64,000 bases of DNA. Origin: Nesterenkonia haasae (GTDB taxonomy: Bacteria > Actinomycetota > Actinomycetes > Actinomycetales > Micrococcaceae). This document shows positions 51,549-60,271 of the stretch, piece by piece (the first letter of the stretch is position 1; every line of letters starts with the position of its first letter). Under the pieces are notes generated by a model that saw only the letters and a program-made list of their open reading frames with translations, searched no databases and had not been told where the DNA came from. The translations under genes and the position numbers were made by a program. Location of the stretch: assembly GCF_010119385.1 (NCBI RefSeq), contig NZ_VFIE01000017.1, forward strand, positions 209,980-273,979. The letters run 5' to 3'.

Positions 51549-52481
51549 ATGCCCATGCTCAACAACATCAGCGAAGCGATCGGAAACACACCGCTGGTCA
51601 GGCTGAACAAGCTTGACGCCGACCTGCCCGGAAATGTGGCGGTCAAATTAGAGTTCTACTCCCCGGCTTCTTCCGTGAAGGACCGGATTGGTGCTGCCAT
51701 TATCGATGCCGCTGAGGCCGCTGGAGTCCTGCAGCCTGGGGGAACGATCGTGGAAGGCACCTCCGGAAATACCGGCATCGCCCTGGCTATGGTGGGCGCG
51801 GCGCGCGGGTATCGAGTGGTCCTGACTATGCCCGAGACTATGTCGACTGAACGCCGGGTAATGCTGCGTGCCTACGGTGCCGAGATCGTGCTGACCTCCG
51901 GTTCGGAGGGGATGCGCGGTGCGGTAGAGAAGGCGAAGCAGATTGTTGAAGAGACTGAGAACTCGATCTGGGCCCGCCAGTTCGCTAACGAAGCGAACCC
52001 AACAGTCCACTACAACACCACCGGTGAAGAGATTTGGCGCGACACTGAAGGTGAAGTAGACGCTCTGGTTTTCGGCATCGGCACCGGGGGAACGATCACC
52101 GGGGCAGGGCGTCGTCTGCGGGAGTACAAACCCGACATTCACATCGTCGCAGTGGAGCCGGAGGACTCACCGATCCTCTCCGGTGGTACACCAGGGCCCC
52201 ATAAGATTCAGGGCATCGGCCCAAACTTCGTCCCCGACATTCTGGACCGCAGCATCTACAACGAGGTCATCACGGCCAACCTCGAGGAGTCTTTGGATAC
52301 TGCCCGCAGGCTTGGCCGGGAAGAGGGCATACTGGGCGGAATCTCCACCGGAGCCAATGTTGCCTCCGCCTTGCAGCTCGCGGCGCGCGAAGAGATGCGG
52401 GATAAGCTCATTGTCACTGTCGCCTGTGACTTCGGAGAGCGATACATCTCCACCATGCTCTTTGAGGACATTCGCGGCTAA
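51549..52481 (+). CDS. cysK: Cysteine synthase A
   Basis: CysK makes cysteine from O-acetylserine and sulfide with pyridoxal phosphate. The 310-residue protein has PLP lysine Lys44 in SSVKDRIGA, the substrate loop [11 protein letters not shown] near 73, the phosphate-binding [12 protein letters not shown] near 178 and the typical C-terminal [19 protein letters not shown] precedes the ATG. It is followed by cysE after 37 nt, giving the two-enzyme cysteine operon; the product also feeds mycothiol made by MshC. Confidence 0.97.
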   Translation: MPMLNNISEAIGNTPLVRLNKLDADLPGNVAVKLEFYSPASSVKDRIGAAIIDAAEAAGVLQPGGTIVEGTSGNTGIALAMVGAARGYRVVLTMPETMSTERRVMLRAYGAEIVLTSGSEGMRGAVEKAKQIVEETENSIWARQFANEANPTVHYNTTGEEIWRDTEGEVDALVFGIGTGGTITGAGRRLREYKPDIHIVAVEPEDSPILSGGTPGPHKIQGIGPNFVPDILDRSIYNEVITANLEESLDTARRLGREEGILGGISTGANVASALQLAAREEMRDKLIVTVACDFGERYISTMLFEDIRG

Positions 52482-52518
52482 GGACACCTGCCGCAAGGCA
52501 CGTCGGAAGGAAGTAGCT

Positions 52519-53106
52519 TTGGGTTTCATCTCACGTCTGCGCGAAGACATCACCACGGCTCGCGAACATGACCCTGCTGCTCGGTCCAACGCCGAAATTG
52601 TGCTGGCCTACTCGGGTCTGCACGCCATTTGGGCGCACCGTGTGGCACACAAGATGTGGTCGGTCCCACCATTGAAGACACCTGCACGAGTCCTTTCGCA
52701 GGTCGCCCGCGGCCTCACCGGGATCGAAATCCATCCCGGTTCGACGATCGGACGTCGATTCTTCATCGACCACGGCATGGGTGTTGTGATCGGTGAAACT
52801 GCAGAGATCGGCGACGACTGCATGCTTTACCAGGGTGTGACACTTGGCGGCACCTCACTGGAGCAAACCAAGCGACACCCTACGCTCGGTGATGGAGTCA
52901 CCGTAGGTGCAGGAGCGAAAGTCCTGGGGCCGGTTGAAATCGGAGAAAATTCAGCTGTCGGCGCGAACGCCGTGGTGGTGAAGTCGGCGCCCGCAGAATC
53001 AGTGCTCATCGGGGTTCCCGCGAAGGACCGCAAACGTCGCGAAGAAGAGCATAAGCCGCTGGTGGACCCGGCGGCCTATGCCCTGGACCCTGCTTTGTTT
53101 ATCTGA
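52519..53106 (+). CDS. cysE: Serine O-acetyltransferase
   Basis: CysE acetylates serine with acetyl-CoA to supply CysK. The TTG at 52519 is chosen because GGAAGGAAG lies about 6 nt upstream; the 195-residue product matches short-form actinobacterial enzymes. The left-handed beta-helix repeats include [30 protein letters not shown] and [14 protein letters not shown]. The polypeptide ends in isoleucine (ALDPALFI), the residue that in other bacteria inserts into the CysK active site to form the cysteine synthase complex. Confidence 0.95.
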   Translation: MGFISRLREDITTAREHDPAARSNAEIVLAYSGLHAIWAHRVAHKMWSVPPLKTPARVLSQVARGLTGIEIHPGSTIGRRFFIDHGMGVVIGETAEIGDDCMLYQGVTLGGTSLEQTKRHPTLGDGVTVGAGAKVLGPVEIGENSAVGANAVVVKSAPAESVLIGVPAKDRKRREEEHKPLVDPAAYALDPALFI

Positions 53107-53119
53107 GAGCCTGAAGCGT

Positions 53120-53269
53120 ATGGGAAGCGCATGGATCGGAGTCTTGACGTACCTGTTGTTCGTGGGCGGGGGGATAATCGTCGCTGGATTGGTCCTCTAC
53201 GCGGTGATCCGGGGAGCCGTGCTCTCGGCCTTAGGGGCCCATGCCGCTGAGCGCAGCATTTCTGGCTAA
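53120..53269 (+). CDS. Small single-pass membrane protein, unknown function
   Basis: A 49-residue frame starting at ATG 53120, 13 nt after cysE. Residues 5-35 form one long hydrophobic segment (TYLLFVGGGIIVAGLVLYAV) followed by a short basic/polar tail. GAGAG lies 9-10 nt upstream. I recall similar tiny membrane proteins in related actinobacteria, but know no function. Its place suggests co-transcription with cysK-cysE. Confidence 0.55.
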   Translation: MGSAWIGVLTYLLFVGGGIIVAGLVLYAVIRGAVLSALGAHAAERSISG

Positions 53270-53296
53270 CGTGCCATGTCACCAGGATCCAGCCTG

Positions 53297-54064
53297 TTAG
53301 CTGGAACTGATCAGATCAAGCTGATGCGGCCTGTTTTTCTCAGCTCGGCGGACTTCTACCTTCCAGCGCTGTGAGGCGACATGGGCGACGTCGTCGACGC
53401 TCTCCGGCCGGGAGTCAGCTCTGAGGAGCATCCCGGTGAGCTCACCGCGCGCAGCCTTAGCGAAGTGAGTGACGACCTTTCGGTGACCATCCTTCTCCAT
53501 GAAATTGTTCACTGCCAGAGTCTGCTCATGCGGTGGGCGGAAAGCCTTTACGTAGGAAGCGGAGCGACAATCCACCACCAGCTGGTCTTGGACCCGCTCA
53601 GCGAGAGGCTCCGCTAGTCGGTGTCTCCAGTAAGAACCGAGGTTTCCGAGTTCAGGGAGCTTAACGTCCATAGCGCAGCGATAGCTGGAGATCCGGTCAG
53701 TGAACCCCGTCACACCGAATAGCCCTGAGAAGATCAGCACGGTGGCGGCGGCCCGCCGGAGCTGTTCAGCGTTCAGCTGGTCCGCTTCGAGGGCGTCGAA
53801 GAGCACACCTGTATAGATCTCGTATGACGGTGCTGTCGGTGCCCGATGCAGCGTGGTGTTGGCAGCCACCTCGTCCAGCACGCTCGCCCCGACCTTAAGG
53901 ACCTGCTGCGCATCGTCGCGACGACTCGCAGAGATGAGGGCCTCCATCACTTGCGCACGTTGCTGGGCCAACTCAGGTAGCACTAGGGATTCAAGGTCGA
54001 CGGTGGCGGCTTGAGTGTCGTTGGGAGGGGTCTTGCCCTCGCTGGGCGGAAGCATGATGAGCAC
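53297..54064 (-). CDS. YaaA family peroxide-stress protein
   Basis: A 255-residue YaaA/DUF328 protein. It begins LIMLPPSEGKT, the family hallmark, with VLIFSGLFGVTGFTDRISSYR near 120 and VVTHFAKAARGELTGML near 200. In E. coli YaaA lowers free iron under peroxide stress. The GTG at 54064 is preferred because TACCCT lies 6 nt upstream and the N-terminus then matches relatives; longer upstream readings are proline- and glycine-rich noise. It is divergent from rnpB. Confidence 0.88.
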   Translation of the reverse strand: MLIMLPPSEGKTPPNDTQAATVDLESLVLPELAQQRAQVMEALISASRRDDAQQVLKVGASVLDEVAANTTLHRAPTAPSYEIYTGVLFDALEADQLNAEQLRRAAATVLIFSGLFGVTGFTDRISSYRCAMDVKLPELGNLGSYWRHRLAEPLAERVQDQLVVDCRSASYVKAFRPPHEQTLAVNNFMEKDGHRKVVTHFAKAARGELTGMLLRADSRPESVDDVAHVASQRWKVEVRRAEKNRPHQLDLISSS

Positions 54065-54070
54065 CGGGAC

Positions 54071-54076
54071 AGGGTA
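54071..54076 (-). promoter_or_regulatory. -10-like TACCCT, leaderless start
   Basis: On the minus strand TACCCT ends 6 nt before the GTG at 54064 of the YaaA gene. Confidence 0.4.
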
Positions 54077-54165
54077 GCAACAGCTTGCTTGGGCCAGAAA
54101 CAATGTGCTCGAGTTTCTTTTCGTTTGCAGTGTGACCCTGCCGCCACCACACGGCGGTCCGGGAG

Positions 54166-54171
54166 TAGGAT
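54166..54171 (+). promoter_or_regulatory. -10 TAGGAT of rnpB
   Basis: TAGGAT lies 6 nt before the predicted 5' end of RNase P RNA; no clear -35 is seen. Confidence 0.4.
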
Positions 54172-54177
54172 GGGTCG

Positions 54178-54536
<359 letters not shown>

Positions 54537-54543
54537 AGGCTTG

Positions 54544-54579
54544 TATAGAGTAGACCAGTCAGCAAGACAAAGACGTCTT
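54544..54579 (+). promoter_or_regulatory. gap control region with AAGACGTCTT palindrome
   Basis: A -10-like TATAGA (54544-54549) is followed by the perfect palindrome AAGACGTCTT (54570-54579), extended to ACaAAGACGTCTTaGT with 14 of 16 symmetric bases. It lies downstream of the likely start of transcription, between promoter and the GAAAGGA ribosome-binding site of the GAPDH gene, where a repressor could act. Confidence 0.35.
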
Positions 54580-54602
54580 AGTCGAAAGGACTTCAATCCT
54601 CT

Positions 54603-56042
54603 ATGTCCGCCGTGAGCATACACCTCAATGAATGGATTGACCGCGAAGCCCAAGCAGAGGCCATGATCCCTCTGATCGGTCGGCTCTACCGCGAAAATAA
54701 CGTGGTCACCAGCATTTACGGGCGCCAACTGGTCAACCAATCCGCGATTGACATTTTGAAGGCCCACCGATTCGCCCGTCAGGTGGATGAAGTTGAACTT
54801 CCGATTGCTGAGACGCTCCCGCTGATCCAGGCACTCGACACGTTGGACTTGGGTGCTGCGAGTATCGACATCGCCCGGCTCAACAACCGCTTTAAGGCAT
54901 CGAAGGCCTCTGGCCTCGAGGCCTTCCTCAGAGACGAGCTCGCCGACGTGGTGGGGAAAAAGGGGCAGGGACGGGCTGAGCCTCAGGATGTGGTGCTCTA
55001 CGGATTCGGGCGTATTGGTCGCCTTCTGGCTCGGATTATGGTCGGCCATGCCTCTTCAGCCACAGGGCTGCGGCTGCGGGCGATCGTGGTTCGGAAGGGG
55101 AAGGACAACGACCTTGCCAAACGCGCCTCGCTGCTGCGCAGAGATTCAGTCCACGGACCCTTTGCCGGTTCGATCCGGGTCGATGAAGAGAACTGCGCCA
55201 TCATTGCCAATGGCACGTATATCCAAGTCATCTATGCCTCGACCCCGGAAGAGATCGACTACACCGCCTATGGCATCAAGGACGCTGTGGTGGTGGACAA
55301 CACCGGCATCTGGCGCGATCGGGAGGGTCTGAGCAAGCACCTGCAGTCCACGGGCACTGGCCGGGTGCTGCTCACTGCTCCGGGCAAAGGAGACATCAAG
55401 AACATCGTCTATGGGGTCAACCACTTACAGATCGACGACGACGCCGCGCTTCTCTCAGCGGCCAGCTGCACCACCAACGCCATCACCCCGGTCGCGAAAC
55501 TGATGCAGGATCACTACGGAATTGACCACGGACACGTGGAGACCGTTCACTCTTACACCAATGACCAGAACCTGATCGACAACTTCCATAAGGGCGAGCG
55601 GCGAGGACGATCCGCGGCGCTGAACATGGTGCTCACCGAGACGGGCGCTGCCAAAGCAGTAGCCAAGGCGTTACCTGAACTTGCAGGCAAACTTTCTGGC
55701 AACGCGATTCGCGTCCCCACCCCTGATGTGTCCATGGCGATCCTGAATCTGGAGTTGCAACGAGCTACGACCAAGGATGAGCTCAACGCGTTTCTGCGCA
55801 AGCAGTCCTTGGAAGGGCCCCTACACTCACAAGTCGACTACATCGATTCCGCCGAGGTGGTTTCCACCGATTTTGTTGGATCCACGGCCGCAGGCGTGGT
55901 GGACGGTTTGGCTACAATCGTCAACGGCAAGCAAGCCATCCTCTACGTCTGGTACGACAACGAGTACGGCTATTCCGCTCAGGTGGTGCGTGTGCTTGAG
56001 CACATCGCCCAGTCCGAGCCGCCCAAGTATCCGCGAGTCTGA
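54603..56042 (+). CDS. gap: Glyceraldehyde-3-phosphate dehydrogenase, long GapB type
   Basis: A 479-residue GAPDH, about 140 residues longer than the glycolytic form. Residues 1-130 form an extra N-terminal helical region. The Rossmann loop YGFGRIGRLLARIM starts near 134, the active-site Cys289 lies in SAASCTTNAITPVAK, and HSYTNDQNLIDN with WYDNEYGYSAQVVR completes the catalytic domain. The length matches corynebacterial GapB, linked to gluconeogenic or NADP-dependent use; which cofactor is used here is not clear. GAAAGGACTT precedes the ATG. Confidence 0.92.
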   Translation: MSAVSIHLNEWIDREAQAEAMIPLIGRLYRENNVVTSIYGRQLVNQSAIDILKAHRFARQVDEVELPIAETLPLIQALDTLDLGAASIDIARLNNRFKASKASGLEAFLRDELADVVGKKGQGRAEPQDVVLYGFGRIGRLLARIMVGHASSATGLRLRAIVVRKGKDNDLAKRASLLRRDSVHGPFAGSIRVDEENCAIIANGTYIQVIYASTPEEIDYTAYGIKDAVVVDNTGIWRDREGLSKHLQSTGTGRVLLTAPGKGDIKNIVYGVNHLQIDDDAALLSAASCTTNAITPVAKLMQDHYGIDHGHVETVHSYTNDQNLIDNFHKGERRGRSAALNMVLTETGAAKAVAKALPELAGKLSGNAIRVPTPDVSMAILNLELQRATTKDELNAFLRKQSLEGPLHSQVDYIDSAEVVSTDFVGSTAAGVVDGLATIVNGKQAILYVWYDNEYGYSAQVVRVLEHIAQSEPPKYPRV

Positions 56043-56054
56043 GCAGCACAGTGG

Positions 56055-56060
56055 TAGTTT
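56055..56060 (+). promoter_or_regulatory. -10-like TAGTTT, leaderless start
   Basis: TAGTTT ends 6 nt before the GTG at 56067 of the mannosyltransferase gene, 13 nt after the gap stop. Confidence 0.4.
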
Positions 56061-56066
56061 CTTCAG

Positions 56067-57785
56067 GTGCCCAGTCTTGCCGCACCCGTAGGCGACGCTG
56101 AGAAGCCCCACCTGAGAACGCCGGGAATCCCACGCGCTCTCCTGCAGGGGTTCCTCGGCTCTCTTCTGGTGCTCTTCGGCTCCTTCGGCGTGGGCTGGCT
56201 CGCCAACGGGTCAGACATCAACCGTTGGTTCTGGGTCATCCCATTACGCACCGAACCCTGGGGTGTGACCGTCTCCACGGTGGCGCTAACGCTCGGATGC
56301 TGGGTGATGTTCCACGCTTGGCTTCTGGTGGGCCGCGCGCTGAGGGAAGCCGACCGGGGGATCTGGCAACCAGGCAGCCTACGTCTCGTCAATATCGCCA
56401 CAGCGGTGTGGGCTGTACCCCACCTGTTCTGTGTGCCGATCTTCTCCCGGGACGTCTTCGCCTACCTCAACCAGGGACGTCTGGTGCTCGCAGGCGGAGA
56501 CCCATACCAGGAGGGGGTGTCCCAACTGGAGAACTGGTTCCATTTCGGCACAGATCCCATGTGGGCCCAATCGGAGACCCCCTACGGCCCCATGTTTCTA
56601 TGGATCGAAGCCGCGGTCATGTGGGTGACCAATAATCATGTCGACACGGCAGTTCTGCTTTTCCGAATGGCATGTGTCGCCGGCGTCATCCTGATCATGA
56701 TCTATGTACCCAAACTCGCAGAGCACTACGGGGTGCACGGCGGACGTGCACAGTGGCTGGCATGTGCCAACCCGCTGTTCATCATCAGCTTCATCTCTAG
56801 TGCGCACAACGACGCTCTCATGATGGGGTTCGCACTGGCTGGGATCTATGCTGCTGCGACCGCGGACAGACACTGGTCCAGGGGAGTCCTTGCCACACTT
56901 CTGGTGACGGTGTCGGTGGGAATGAAGATCATCTCGCTCGTCCTGCTGCCCTTCGTGGCGCTACTGTGGGCTGCTGCCAGAAATGACCGTGAGATCGGCT
57001 GGTGGAGCAGGTTCACGTACTGGTTTTTCACCGCCGGAATAGCCGGCGTAGTTCTCCTGGGCGTGGGTTGGATCAACGGTTATGGGGTCCGATGGTTGAT
57101 GGTGCTCGCCGGTACCGGCGATACGGGCAAGTCATTTTGGTCCCCACTGGGGATCATCGACGACACGTTGACGAATATCCTCAACGCTTTCGGTCAGGAT
57201 GCCGATTGGACGTTGGATGCTCTCAGGCTGGTGGGCCGGCTGGCCAGCGTGCTCATAGTGGTGGCACTGATGTTCCTGGGCCGGGACCGACACATCATGC
57301 AACGTATGACATGGGCGTTTGCTGCACTCGTTGTGCTGTCTCCCATTATTCACCCGTGGTATCTGCTGTGGCTGCTACCCCTGTTCGCTGTGGTAGGCAT
57401 CCGAAACGACTGGCAGACCAAGTGGGTCATTTTCACCGTCGGGTTCTTCATCTGTTACGGCGCCCAGGACCAGTTGTCAGTCTGGGAGTTCCTCAACCTT
57501 GATCAAGAGATGCTTCGGCTGTCACTTGCCACCTCAGTGGTGAGTATGACTGTCATTGCGCTTCTGCCCTCGGGTCGCTGGGTGTGGACGCGTGGGTGGT
57601 TGGCTACCCCCATCCTTTTCCGACTTCCTGGGCGCAGCCAGACCTATGCGCTGCACACCTATGAACACATCCACCTGGAGCCTCTCGCCTCTGACCGGGG
57701 GGAGAGCCCAGTAGCCCACACTGCGGAGCAGCTGCACACTGGGCAACTGCCGGTGACTGGTCCCCAGCGTAGGTCCTCGCAGTGA
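56067..57785 (+). CDS. mptB: MptB-type alpha-1,6-mannosyltransferase
   Basis: A 572-residue polytopic glycosyltransferase of the GT-C type. The family hallmark FSRDVFAYLNQGRLV with GGDPYQ near 130-150 contains the acidic residue expected in the first extracytoplasmic loop, and about twelve hydrophobic segments follow. MptA/MptB enzymes use polyprenyl-phosphomannose to extend the alpha-1,6-mannan backbone of lipomannan, known in Corynebacterium, mycobacteria and Micrococcus. The assignment within the family (A or B) is uncertain. It overlaps the DUF2079 gene by GTGA. Confidence 0.82.
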   Translation: MPSLAAPVGDAEKPHLRTPGIPRALLQGFLGSLLVLFGSFGVGWLANGSDINRWFWVIPLRTEPWGVTVSTVALTLGCWVMFHAWLLVGRALREADRGIWQPGSLRLVNIATAVWAVPHLFCVPIFSRDVFAYLNQGRLVLAGGDPYQEGVSQLENWFHFGTDPMWAQSETPYGPMFLWIEAAVMWVTNNHVDTAVLLFRMACVAGVILIMIYVPKLAEHYGVHGGRAQWLACANPLFIISFISSAHNDALMMGFALAGIYAAATADRHWSRGVLATLLVTVSVGMKIISLVLLPFVALLWAAARNDREIGWWSRFTYWFFTAGIAGVVLLGVGWINGYGVRWLMVLAGTGDTGKSFWSPLGIIDDTLTNILNAFGQDADWTLDALRLVGRLASVLIVVALMFLGRDRHIMQRMTWAFAALVVLSPIIHPWYLLWLLPLFAVVGIRNDWQTKWVIFTVGFFICYGAQDQLSVWEFLNLDQEMLRLSLATSVVSMTVIALLPSGRWVWTRGWLATPILFRLPGRSQTYALHTYEHIHLEPLASDRGESPVAHTAEQLHTGQLPVTGPQRRSSQ

Positions 57786-59260
57786 CCCGGGGCTCGGCGA
57801 GACACCTCCTCGGAGTGGCTGCCGTGATGGCCGCTTTTGCGGCCCTTTACCTCACCCACTCCTTCCTCCGATTCCGCAATTTTGAGGCCCGGGGCTATGA
57901 CCTCGGAATCTTCGACCAGGCGGTGCGCCGCTACGCACAGTTTGATGCGCCCATCGTCCCAATCAAAGGGGACGGCTTCCATCTCCTCGGTGATCACTTC
58001 CATCCGATCATCGCGCTACTCGCACCTCTCTACTGGCTTTGGGACGACCCGCGAGTCCTGAACATCGCGCTAGTAGCACTGCTGGTGTCGGCTGCTGTTC
58101 CGGTGTATTTGGTAGTCCGTGGGTGGTTCAGTCACCGCGTGGGCCTGCTGGCAGCTGCGGCCCTATTGGCTGGGTGGCCCTTTCAAGCCTTTATTGACTG
58201 GGACTTTCACGAGATTGCTTTTGGAGTGCCGATCCTCGGATGGGTCATCTGGGCGCTGGAACGTCAGAGACCCTGGACTGTTGTTGTTCTGGCTTCGGTG
58301 CTGCTGCTGGTGCGCGAAGATATGGGAGCCACCTGTCTAGCCATCGCTGTGGTGCTGCTGATCAGGCGGTACTGGGTTCAGGCTGGTGTCCTCGCCATTT
58401 TGGGCCTCGTCGGACTCTGGGTAGCAGTCGGCGTCGTTATTCCCCACTTTGCCCCGGATGGCGAATTCTCCTACTGGGACTACACAGCGCTGGGCCCAAG
58501 TGCCGGTGCCGCAGCTGTCTTTCTACTGACTCAACCGTGGAATGCGCTGCCGATCCTGGTGGATCATCCGTTGAAGGTTGCACTGCTCACTGCGCACCTG
58601 GTGCCACTGTGGCTGTTGCCGCTCGCCTCGCCCTACACGCTCATTGCGCTGCCCATGCTCCTGTCCAGGCTTTTCAATGACAGGCTAACCGTTTGGGGAC
58701 TTGTTTATCACTATGATGCGGCCTTGGCGGTGATCTTCCTCCTGGCTGCTTTCGACACACTGCGGAGGATCCGCCGTCGCCCCAACAGCCAGAGGACTTT
58801 CCTACCTGCGGTCGTGCTTCCTGCGAGCCTGATCGTCTTGTCACTCGTGGGCGGTGCCGTGATGCAGTTCGCCACGGAGCGTGAGAACCATATCTTTCCG
58901 CTGCATTGGACCTACACCGGACAGGATTGGCAGATGACCGACCGCGCTGAGGCTCATCAGCGGGCGGTGGATCTCATCCCAGATGGTTCATGTGTCGAGG
59001 CTGCAGATACTGCAGTTCCGCATCTGACTGACCGTTCTTATGTGGGCTTGGCGGGCACCATTGATGAAGCGCGAGTGAACTGGCTCATCATCGACAGCTG
59101 GGCGGAGGAGCTGGGGGGCAATGACCCTCTCACTCCTGAGGAGGCCTTCGAGCGCGCCGAACGGTTAGGGTTCGAGGCGGTCACGCGGGACGATGAGGGC
59201 CTCTGGGTGTTTCACCGCGACATCACCAATGACCCGACCTGTACTGATTTCGTGAACTAG
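57782..59260 (+). CDS. DUF2079 membrane protein
   Basis: A 492-residue membrane protein of the DUF2079 family, with the family motif GYDLGIFDQAVRRY near 37-50 and GDGFHLLGDHFHP near 60. About ten hydrophobic segments are followed by an extracytoplasmic-looking tail of about 130 residues. The family resembles GT-C glycosyltransferases in layout, so a role in the same glycan as the neighbouring mannosyltransferase is reasonable but unproven. The GTG start overlaps the previous stop by 4 nt. Confidence 0.85.
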   Translation: MTRGSARHLLGVAAVMAAFAALYLTHSFLRFRNFEARGYDLGIFDQAVRRYAQFDAPIVPIKGDGFHLLGDHFHPIIALLAPLYWLWDDPRVLNIALVALLVSAAVPVYLVVRGWFSHRVGLLAAAALLAGWPFQAFIDWDFHEIAFGVPILGWVIWALERQRPWTVVVLASVLLLVREDMGATCLAIAVVLLIRRYWVQAGVLAILGLVGLWVAVGVVIPHFAPDGEFSYWDYTALGPSAGAAAVFLLTQPWNALPILVDHPLKVALLTAHLVPLWLLPLASPYTLIALPMLLSRLFNDRLTVWGLVYHYDAALAVIFLLAAFDTLRRIRRRPNSQRTFLPAVVLPASLIVLSLVGGAVMQFATERENHIFPLHWTYTGQDWQMTDRAEAHQRAVDLIPDGSCVEAADTAVPHLTDRSYVGLAGTIDEARVNWLIIDSWAEELGGNDPLTPEEAFERAERLGFEAVTRDDEGLWVFHRDITNDPTCTDFVN

Positions 59261-59262
59261 TC

Positions 59263-60261
59263 TTGTTCCCCGTGAAAGCTCAAGCCCCACGGATGCAGTG
59301 GATGGATTTCCTGCGCGGTCTCGCCGTGTTGCTGGTGGTCGTCCTGCACGCCAATAGCCAGAACATCGCCGGTGCAAGCGTTGAGTGGTGGGCTGATGTC
59401 AACCGCTACTTGACGCCTTTCCGTATGCCACTGCTGATGTTCATGTCCGGGATGCTCCTCTACCGGTCTCTGGCGAAGCCGCTGCCGCTCTACATCTGGG
59501 GCAAGGTTGCTGCAATCGCCTGGCCTCTTGTCATGTGGCTGTGCCTTTATGGGTTCTTCGTCCGCGGAGGCATCGGTGTCCCTAACATCTTAGAGTGGGC
59601 GTTCCATAGGGACTACTTATGGTTCCTGATGGCGCTGCTGCTCTGTTACACAGCGGCGATGGTGTTCAAGCCTCTGGTAGCTCGTGCGCCGACGGGCCAT
59701 AGTTGGGCCTATCTAGCTATGTTCGCAGCCATGATCGGCACCTATGTCTCGACGAACGCCGTCCACGGCGGCCTGCTGGGCAGCACGTTCTGGTATGGGG
59801 CGTTCTTCTTTCTCGGTGCCTGGGCTACGCCTCAGGTTAACCGCTGGGTGAGAATGCCCTGGTTCCTCATCCTTCCGCTGACCGTTGCGGTAGCCGTGTT
59901 CGCCCATATGGGAGTCGATGATCGCAGTCTCCGGATCGGTTCGCTGACAGCCGCCGGCATCTCTGTACTGGGAATTTCAGTGGTCATATGGCTGGCACCT
60001 CGACTGCCACGGACACGAATGGTCCGATTCGTGGAGTGGTGCGGTCGGAGCTCAGTGGTCGTCTATGTGGCGCATTTCCCGATAATTGTGCTGCTCAGAG
60101 ATCACGTTTTCTCACGAATGGACCTCACGGCTGGTATTCAGGTGATCTTCATGACAGTGATTTCATTGGTCCTCACCATAGCTCTAGTCTGGGCGCGGCC
60201 GTGGACGGCGTGGCTGTACGTGATGCCTCGACACCAACGAGTCGCTGCCAAACTCCGATAG
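59263..60261 (+). CDS. Acyltransferase 3 family membrane protein
   Basis: A 332-residue, ten-helix membrane acyltransferase (acyltransferase-3/OafA-WecH type). It opens with QWMDFLRGLAVLLVVVLHANSQ, containing the conserved Arg and His, and MPLLMFMSGMLLYR follows near 63. Such proteins acylate cell-surface sugars. The TTG at 59263 is the longest start; a GTG at 59272 lies 8 nt after TAGTCT. It begins 2 nt after DUF2079, so a mannosyltransferase, a GT-C-like protein and an acyltransferase form one operon. Confidence 0.88.
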   Translation: MFPVKAQAPRMQWMDFLRGLAVLLVVVLHANSQNIAGASVEWWADVNRYLTPFRMPLLMFMSGMLLYRSLAKPLPLYIWGKVAAIAWPLVMWLCLYGFFVRGGIGVPNILEWAFHRDYLWFLMALLLCYTAAMVFKPLVARAPTGHSWAYLAMFAAMIGTYVSTNAVHGGLLGSTFWYGAFFFLGAWATPQVNRWVRMPWFLILPLTVAVAVFAHMGVDDRSLRIGSLTAAGISVLGISVVIWLAPRLPRTRMVRFVEWCGRSSVVVYVAHFPIIVLLRDHVFSRMDLTAGIQVIFMTVISLVLTIALVWARPWTAWLYVMPRHQRVAAKLR

Positions 60262-60264
60262 GCT
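60259..60264 (+). promoter_or_regulatory. -10-like TAGGCT, leaderless start
   Basis: TAGGCT ends 7 nt before the ettA ATG at 60272, and its first three bases are the TAG stop of the acyltransferase gene, as with dop and pup. Confidence 0.45.
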
Positions 60265-60271
60265 TCTGAAT

